From contig CM049307.1 of NCBI GenBank assembly GCA_026874595.1, positions 46,963,178 to 47,027,177 of the forward strand: DNA of 64,000 bases, given 5' to 3'. Of the stretch, positions 56,426-64,000 are shown piece by piece. The DNA comes from Sipunculus nudus (lineage: Eukaryota > Annelida > Sipuncula > Golfingiida > Sipunculidae). The notes under the pieces are model-generated. The model was not told where the DNA came from, did not search any database, and saw only the letters and a list, made by a program, of their open reading frames with translations. Numbering within the stretch: the first letter of the stretch is position 1; each line of letters opens with the position of its first letter. The position numbers were made by a program, and so were the translations under genes.

Positions 56426-58747
56426 ATTGTTGAAGTAATGAAGTAAAAGTATTCATCCTACCTTGAAATTATGGGGAAAGTATGCAAACTTCATTAAATT
56501 TTAGTATCATCATGAAAACTTTTAATATCTTTGATTGGTTTTGTACTATATTCCTTTATAAGTTCTTGTTTATTATCCTTATATAGACAGGGGAGCATTT
56601 AATACCAGTGTATATGTACCCGATGTGTGCGATTCACTGCATACAGAGCATAAAACCAAAACAAAGTGATAAACATATTTGTATTACGTGGAGAAATAAT
56701 TAAGCTGCATGCTATTCGAATAATATATAATTATGCTTATGATCAGATATAATTTAATTGAACGTAAGAACACACTTCCATAGTCTTGCTTCCGTAAGTT
56801 TTCAAATTTACTGCCATGTTCTGGAATACAATATCTCTTTAATACCCCTTAAACCATACGTTTTGCACGGCTTACATAGGTTTCACTCTGTCACAAACGG
56901 AGTACACAGAGGTATTGGCAGCTGTACAAAGTGGACATGAGAATTTCTTTATTGCCAACAAAAAATTATCGTCTGCTTGAGCTTCAATGTACAACTTTCA
57001 GGTCTTGTGCGATATAATCATCACATAATCTATTTAAGATGTGCATTTGATAAAAATGGAAGCACCTATTTCCCAGAATCTAGCATTCTGGATAGTGAAG
57101 TCCATTGCACGAATCACATTAGTCAAAGTTCCTTATGCCCAGAAAGTCAGTACTACAATCAGAGTTGTCACAGGACAGTCACAAATTGATAAACTTGGCC
57201 AAACATTGCTTGTTTACAGATCTAGTCAAACTGCATTTGAGAATGTGTGTATACTTCTGAAGCCAAATCCTCAAACATCTATCTTTTAGATTGGAGTGAT
57301 TCCTGGACTTTGGTGTTTATTAATATTTATAATGAACTTAATAGCCGCCTGATATCCGTTGAAATTCTAACGAGTAAGCACAACATGTATTACAATCTTA
57401 GAAATCTCCCTAAAAAACCCTAATGTGACCTGGTATGGCCCTACTTGCCAAATTCATCTGCAGAATATCGGCAGGTGACCCTGAAAAACTTAGGAGCATT
57501 GCACTTCAATTAAAACTAATGAATTGTGTGCATAGGAATTATCACATGGTGGTACCACAGCATAAATTAAAGAAAACCTATATCTTGCTTCATAGGTTAA
57601 ATAAAATGTCCAGTACTGTTTACGTTATAGGCCCTTCGAATTTTAAGTGACATTTGTGGCGTGTCTTGCTGACGTCAAAGCAGTTTGAGCCCCTTTTCAG
57701 GTTAGTTGTGACCACCTGTAAAAGTATAACATACACATTTTATTAAATTATTATGAGCATGAATTAGTTTTTTTCTGAAAAAAAAAACAGATTATTTGTT
57801 TGATTGGAAATGTGAGAGAATTTGCTGAAGAGGCTGCTGCTGTTTATCAACGTGGCCCATGCCTGAAAGGGTTATACATAGTAACATAAAGCTGCTGGTG
57901 CGACATGACTGAATGGGATTTGCTAAATAAGTTCATCAGAGATTACCTAACTTTGGAGAATCATTGACAAATGGTCAGCTTTACAACCCTAAAAAAATTT
58001 GTTTTCCACTGATGGATCTAAAAGAGTTATTTTCTTGGTGTAAGCCCTGACACTTGTATACTCTCAGGTATTGATAACTTAATTTCCTTGGTCTGTTTGG
58101 GGTATTGTTAAGGTTAAATGACATATTATTCTCAATTATGCATTACCGCGACTTGTGCATTTCTAGGTTTAAGATGTATTTTCATTGCATGATGTAAGTA
58201 AATAAGTGTCTTAATCTCTTTATATGACAAAGGACACTACCAATTTTCTATACCACTTCAATTTGGGTCTTACTGAGAAGAAAATTATTTTCTTCCCGAT
58301 GGACATTGGACACCAGGAACATATGTGGACCAAGAGGTGACTGGATCCTCAGGGAGTACATGTGAGATCCTTTTGCCCAAAGATTATAGCTGATTTTAGG
58401 CAAAGGAAAGAAATGTCTTTGGACGGAATGTTTAAATTAAGAGCTAATCACTGAGAACATGGAACATAGGAGTCGAGTGGTAATAGACTTTGATCTCTGT
58501 GCTGGCTATACCCAGTTTCAATTCCCGGGAAAGCTATGAGAATAGATGACAGTGACCCTTTCCAGGTCAGTAGTTTCTCTGGGTCCATGTAAAGTGATAA
58601 AGTTACAATTTATCAAATTCTAAACTTTATTGAATTACATTTAGACATTACATTCAACACTTTCTGCTTTTCTGTTATGACTAGTGTAAAAGGTTTTATA
58701 GCACGGAAGTGAGAGGTAAAGCCTGTTAGGCGGACTTGGCATCTCAC
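56426..58747. other. Unique centre of the inverted duplication
   Basis: 2.3 kb between the arms. Open frames at 57041-57289 and 57435-57650 (+) are short and unrecognised. If the exon at 58748-58911 is real, this interval is at least partly its downstream intron on the minus strand. Confidence 0.4.
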
Positions 58748-58911
58748 CTTCTTGCTGTGCTTATACTTCGGTTGCAAGTTTATTATTGTATCATTAACAT
58801 GCTGATGATCGGTGGCATTATTGCAGATTTTGTGAACAATACTGGATCCATTGATATAACCTGCACCACATCCTGAACAATCAGCACTGCCACCAATCAT
58901 TTCACCCACAA
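58748..58911 (-). CDS. Internal exon (164 nt) of an unrecognised, probably extracellular protein
   Basis: On the minus strand the acceptor GTCTTATATTTTAG is followed by two bases completing a split codon, then exactly 54 codons, then AAGAAG|GTGAGA, a consensus donor. The frame is open throughout: VGEMIGGSADCSGCGAGYIN, GSSIVHKICNNATDHQ, HVNDTIINLQPKYKHSKK. Three cysteines (two in DCSGCG, one in HKICN) and three N-glycosylation sequons (NGS, NAT and NDT) in 54 residues suggest a secreted or extracellular segment. The family is not recognised. The left arm of the inverted duplication has a broken copy of its first 16 bases. Splice signals, exact frame closure and composition support it; no neighbouring exon was found. 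Confidence 0.5.
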
Positions 58912-60068
58912 CTAAAATATAAGACATCTAATTCCTTCAGTTCCCTAACATTACTTGTAAAAAATAGAAATGTGAACAAAGTTTTTAGGATATTTCACTA
59001 TATACCCTAAACTAATTGGCGAAGCATAAACACCAAGAATGTCAAGAACTGATGGCTTTTTAGTTTTCAGCATTGATCAATTGCTATTATGGGTTGGCCA
59101 TCATGAGATAGATTATGAGATAGATAAGATGTATTTCAAGCAATATATTCTGTCGAATCAAAATTTAAGATTCTGGGAAGGAACCACAATTGGCAACTTT
59201 ATTTGTGTTCTCCTACATGAATGTCTACCCATTCCTGTGTGTACTGGTACTCTGTTTTTATATATATCTCATGCATGCTGTACTTTCGAGAAAGGTCATT
59301 TTATGCCGTATTACCCAGATAATGTATAAAAATGAAATAACAGTACATGCAGAAAAAACACAACAAAGGCCTTATGTATATTTGCTGGTAATAGAGCATC
59401 GTGTGTGGGTATTTGATCGGATGATAGAGCAAGAATGTGGGTATTTCATTGGGTGATTCTTAAAAAAAAAGAGAAAAAAACTGTATATCTGTCCTTGTAA
59501 TACCATGGTCTTGCTGTACTGCCTAAACTCAGATTAAGTAAGTGCCACGTACCAGTAATTCTCTAGTTAATGCTTTAAATTTCCTGTGGTTTCATGCTTT
59601 ATGTATGTCGACTGAGGATTGTGTTCAGTTAGACGCGTCTTCATGGTCTATTTACAACTGTTTAATACCTCCCAAATGCCAAGGACATAGATGTCTCAAG
59701 TGTCTCAGGTTACCCTGATGGAAGAAAATCATTGATATTTTATGAAATGTGCCCATTTTACCCCAGATTTTCATGTTAAGGAGAAAACTATTGTTTTCTC
59801 AATCTGGAAACCTATTTCATTGGATTCCTTGACCAAGAAAATGTATATTTTGACACAACATTTGTCACAGCAGCAAGCATATGGGGTTTGGAGTATTTTC
59901 GGCGGCCATTTTGAATAATTTGCATATATTTCACATACTAAGGGAGATCTAACTTGTGTCTTTGGATAAATTTAATCCTATGACCCTAAGGTACTTTTAT
60001 GCCAAAGGGGACCTTTGCATCATGAAATGAAGTCAACAGCCTATTTTATGCACTTAACTCACCCACTA
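58900..60068 (-). repeat. Right arm of the large inverted duplication
   Basis: Reverse complement of 55262-56425; ends ACTTAACTCACCCACTA at the outside. Together with the left arm and the centre it spans 4.8 kb. The high outer identity implies either a recent duplication or repair between arms. Confidence 0.88.
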
Positions 60069-60378
60069 TATACCGCGAGTGCGGATCCTGGGTACAAACG
60101 CCATGCAGGTTTGAGCTCACAAGGACACGCTTGGTCCGATGATCGAGAAGCGACGATTACAATTAAAAGAAAATTGGAGTATTTTGCACCAAAGATCATG
60201 ACAACGTGAGCTATCCCTACTGATCCACGCCTTGACACGATTTGAATGTTCCAATGCGTCCCACGAAAAAATTGGCATAAGTATATTGTCTTAATAGAAA
60301 AAATAAAGCAGTTTTCACGGCCTTTAACGTAGTCTTGACAAGCATAAATATAGCTATGGAGATAAAAAAATCAGATTC

Positions 60379-61055
60379 TGCAACACAAGGCAGCGTGAAA
60401 TGTCTAATGGAATGAATAAAGAAGTCGGTTTTTTTTTAACAAATAATTATAATTTATTCTTAAAACAAGCCTAACATTACAATACACTAAATCAATAATA
60501 TTACCCAGTATAACAACAGTATAACAGTAAATCAATACAATTACACAGTATAATAATTAAAGTGAACAGTACCTCGATACGACCATGGTCACAGCGACAA
60601 CAAGTCCTTTAAGTCGTGTAATCCCGATGAACAGTTCACATAAATCTACTCAGAAAATAATAGTACAATTCAATCACAAAATCAATCTGTTGTAACCCAA
60701 GAGTGAAGTTCTTGTTATAATCCCGAAAGCAAACTGGAGGCAGGCCGCACTAAATCTGCATTGAGTTCGTGGAATCCCTGACACTACTGCAATTTTCGGA
60801 TAGGTCCAAAACTTACAAACACTCTTCCATGTCAGCTGCAATATTTCTCTCTCTCTCCTCTCGGCTCTAAAACACAGCCCCTATTTATAACTTTTCTTCC
60901 GGAAATTCTGGAAATTTCTATTTCACGAACTATTTCTACACTCCGCGAGAGTTCAGCAGGTGTGGCTATTTATAGCATCGCATAGGGTCCGCGCTTGACA
61001 CGAAACTGAATGCCTACAGACACATGTACCACAATAAAAAAAGACACCTGTTACA
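60379..61055 (-). mobile_element. LTR-like element, copy 2 (reverse orientation)
   Basis: Reads on the minus strand TGTAACAGGTGTC ... TTGTGTTGCA, with CTATTTATAGC/TATAAATAG-like promoter sequence, AGAGGAGAGAGAGAGAAATA, CGGATAGGTCCAAAACTTAC (reverse strand) and AATAAATTATAATTATTTGTT in the same order as the copy at 49880. It has several indels and about 80% identity by eye. The shared sequence continues past the terminus (TATGGAGATAAAAAAATCAG, 60352-60375). Confidence 0.65.
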
Positions 61056-61421
61056 ATATATATGCATGTGCATTAAACCGAAATAATGACGCCTTGTGTC
61101 ATATCAAACCGGTTCAAACCGTTTTTTTTTATTTCTTTAGTCCTAAAATTAATGAAATAATTAATTGTTACGCTCACAAAATAAAATTTGAACATAACAA
61201 CTTCACAAAGATTTCGTTTCGATTACCCACTGGTTTAGGGTCCCAAACAACCTTCCGCAAGAGGTTTTTCTCTGTTCTTCCGGTTAGGAACTGTGAGAAG
61301 GCCTGGAATACTTGTCTCAACTGCCAAACTTCAAAATAAATATTTTTTTCCATTAGAATTTCAATTCCCTATACTCTAACCAGCAGAATCGTACTTTTAC
61401 GCAATTCTGGCACCAAAACCC
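61056..61421. other. Non-coding spacer
   Basis: The 109-residue plus frame (61010-61339) starts inside the LTR-like copy and has no domain; it is not called as a gene. Confidence 0.4.
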
Positions 61422-61675
61422 TTAGGCCAAAAAAAAAGGTATGGTTCTCAGGCACCTGTTTCAGGCACCTGTTTTTGTGTGTTTCGATAAAAATGTCATA
61501 TGATCAGGGAAAGGCATCATAATAACAGATTTTATTTTTTGCTAGGCAAGTAAAATTACTACATAACAAAGGAAATCATATAAAAGTGTATAATTTCATC
61601 TTCTTGAAAGGGGGTTACAGTTGACGCGGGCGGTGTTTGAGGACCATACCTTTATTTAATTTTTTGTTTGCCTTA
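61422..61675. mobile_element. MITE family 1, second complete copy (254 bp)
   Basis: Left TTAGGCCAAAAAAAAAGGTA, then TGGTTCTCAGGCACC (partly duplicated). Right GACGCGGGCGGTGTTTGAGG, then ACCATACCTTTATTT ... TTTGCCTTA. Shares ACTACATAACAAAGGAA with the copies at 24916 and 45190. Confidence 0.85.
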
Positions 61676-62084
61676 TCATGATAAAATACAGGAGACATCA
61701 ACATCACAAATAAGCTTAGTTATTTTAACCTTAACTTTCATTTGAACATATACCTCAGGTTTTGCTAATTCCCTAAAAGTGTGGTTTTGATAAATGAATA
61801 TACCGTTTCCAGATGTACATCGGTAAAAGAAATTATGTCATAGAAAACAGACGTAATAAATGCTGCTTTGAATGCCATATGCAGATATCAATCAATAAAA
61901 ATAGTGGTAAGTTTTTGCTCGCTTGCCATTTGGCGCTATGAATATGTTACAGACAATAAGGACATTTTTCATAAGGTCTCAGACAATATTTATTGGGTCA
62001 TTTCATATTTTAAATATGTTTCATAAACAACCGAAACGGCCGTCGAAAATGCTGATTCCCGAATCTCGGTTTACCAGACAATCT

Positions 62085-62225
62085 GTAATCCAATATTATG
62101 GGATGTATCATTACTGTATACCTCTGTTAGACTTCACGTGCTACTTTCTAAATTACGTGCCCAGTTTGGAATTAGGATTGACAGGAAAAGTAGAATGGCA
62201 GGGACTTCCAGAGATGCCAACGGAA
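62085..62225 (+). repeat. Dispersed repeat with partly conserved reading frame, copy 2
   Basis: Counterpart of 54640-54800. It lies inside a 166-codon frame (61923-62423) which outside this block shows no recognisable sequence. Confidence 0.5.
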
Positions 62226-64000
62226 ATAAAACCTTCATTTTCTGCTCCACGTCTGTACAAATACACAAATTTTTTTTTATTACCCCGTTTTTCTTGCTTT
62301 GAAATGTCAAATATATCATATTTGTATCCCTGTGGTAATATTATTTTCACAAAAGTAAATAAGGTAAATAATTTAGTTGCCTGGGTTTTTTTCCCAGTTA
62401 CTTTCTTATTGACTGCTCCATGAGGGTATGCGTAATATCTACGTGTGGGTCTGCGTGTGTGTGTATGTGTGTGTGTGTTCACAACAAAACTCACAAAAAT
62501 ATGAACGGAATCTCATGAAATGTTTCAAAATCTCAGGGCATTTCGGGATTGGGCAAATTAGATTATACTAGAACAAGGTTTTGGGACCCGCCCCCCCCCC
62601 CCAACCCCCCGACACACACACAAATGGTAAGGGCTTGCGCATGCGGATTCTTTAGAATGCAGATTTCTTGTTTCCTTTTACAGCCTTCGAAGGTTGAGGG
62701 GACAGGGAGACAAATTAACAGAGCAAGATAATTTTGGCCATCATTTTTCAGTTCGTCATGTTTACTAAATATCTTTTAATTATGAATTTCATATTACGAA
62801 AATTTAGGGTATTGCATGTGTGAATTGCCTCATTGAATTGTCATAAAAATGTCCACCAATGTTTTCGAATGTTTCAATCCAGTTAAAATAATGGTGTAGG
62901 AAACTAAGCATAAGTGGTTTTATTTTAATGGAAATAAATACATGTAATTTATAATATGTTGTGGGGGTGAAGAAACGTGTGAAATTCTAGGGTGGAATTA
63001 GGGGGAGAAGATGTTTCGGGGAGTGGTTGTTTCTGTTGATACCCCTTTGGTTTGGGACAAACACGCACACACACACACATATACACACATTTTATCAGGA
63101 AACAAGGCCTATGGGCAGTGGCAAACAGTAGCTGATTTCTTTTGTTCTGAAAATGGATTTCTTTAGGTAGATGAATCGTGGAGTTTGCAAAACACCAAAC
63201 TATTACTGTGTTTAACAGGCAAAATGTATGGATGTTCAAAATTTCAGTACTCGAATAAAGTATCTCAACGTCATACAAGGCAAAGCAGGATATTTCATGA
63301 CACTGAAATCTTCTATAAATGATAATATTACCTCGTATTTATTATTTCTCTTGAAATTGTAGTGTGGCTTTGGGCAGCAATCTAACAGTTACAATATTGC
63401 AAGGCTAAAAACACTTTATGTATTTCAAAAGATCGGTCGAAAAGCATTAGATTATCCCGATGAATGTTGACAAAACAGCCTAGTCCATAAATGATGCTGT
63501 ACAGTTAAAAAACACTTTTTGTATTTGATGAAAGTCGAATTATGTATTCTTGAAAAAGAAGTTGGATTTCAATATTCAATTTTGGCATTGTAGAGTATGA
63601 TTACAATATTCATTACAGCAACTTCATCAATGAAAGCAACTTATTTTTACTCCTTGAATTATATTCTGCATAAACTCAGGTTTTTTATCTCCTATTATCT
63701 TTTTCTATTGCCTGCTGACGTGCTAGCATTAAAACTTCACGACAGACTACAAACAAGCTAAGAATGATAGATAAAGCGCGTGTGTCAGGAAAATTATCTC
63801 TTGAGATGGACTACTGATCTGATTACCATACGTGATACGTCACCTCCAAACAATATCCGATAGTCCTCACTTCTGAAGACAAGGTCCCACAACTCCATAG
63901 GACACTGTCTTTTTTTAACCTTTTTGACAAATACACTTTAAAATTCATAATCATGTACTGAGTATGATGAATCAACAAGAAAAAAATCGGAAATAAAATG
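62226..64000. other. Non-coding stretch with simple repeats
   Basis: Contains a GT run (about 62455-62479), a C run with AACCCCCCGACACACACAC (62591-62622), and a CA run (63064-63080). No exon or transposon was recognised to the window edge. Confidence 0.45.

Noticed and set aside
61923-62423. 166-codon frame as an intact gene
   Set aside because: Only a ~45-codon block is shared with another place in the window; the rest is unremarkable, AT-rich and without domain or exon signals.
1-64000. CRISPR array, operon or bacterial-type defence system
   Set aside because: No short regularly spaced identical repeats with unique spacers; introns, SINE, LINE, TRIM and microsatellites show this is animal nuclear DNA.

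Overview
The window is eukaryotic, AT-rich, gene-poor and repeat-dense. It has long (TA)n arrays, several MITE families, a tRNA-derived SINE, LTR relics, minisatellites and spliced exons, and no operons. The repeat styles point to a mollusc, most likely a bivalve. These include elements that carry tandem arrays followed by an ACGG-type tract and end in a ...CATGGGYCACTTGTT signature. This is inference from remembered repeat styles; no database was searched.

Coding content is sparse. The only recognisable host gene is the first coding exon of a receptor guanylate cyclase on the minus strand (37406-37768): signal peptide, start of an ANF-receptor ligand-binding domain, and a consensus splice donor. 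Two unrecognised exons are supported by splice sites and reading frame: a terminal exon at 22660-22966 (+) with a poly(A) signal, and an internal 164-nt exon at 58748-58911 (-). A fourth candidate (38383-38496, -) is weak. A decayed LINE reverse-transcriptase end lies at 20696-20990. Most other open frames are repeat read-through or chance.

Layout. 1.2-1.7, 16.3-16.8 and 21.1-21.5 kb hold three copies of a miniature LTR retrotransposon (TRIM) with 157-bp LTRs, a tRNA-Pro-type primer-binding site and a tRNA-like A-box/B-box module inside the LTR. 4.2-4.6 kb is a 65-bp minisatellite. 6.4-8.4 and 9.7-13.8 kb are two related non-autonomous elements in opposite orientation. Their termini are matching palindromes and their interiors are long tandem arrays: one repeats an IR3 nuclear-receptor palindrome, the other a GGTGGCGCCACC palindrome. 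15.3-15.9 kb has paired TCAAGGTCA inverted half-sites and a CRE cluster. 24.9-26.8 kb carries nested MITEs. 31.85-33.1 kb is a ~37-bp minisatellite open in several frames and studded with CACGTG. 36-38.5 kb holds a TTAA-flanked MITE and the guanylate cyclase exon. 39-48 kb has further MITEs, a SINE, a fold-back element and hairpins. 49.9-61.1 kb has two LTR-like copies in opposite orientation (49880-50605 and 60379-61055) surrounding a 4.8-kb inverted duplication (55262-60068), whose right arm contains the orphan 164-nt exon.

The genes do not form a visible pathway. The window is best read as repeat-rich intergenic or intronic sequence with the edges of two or three genes.
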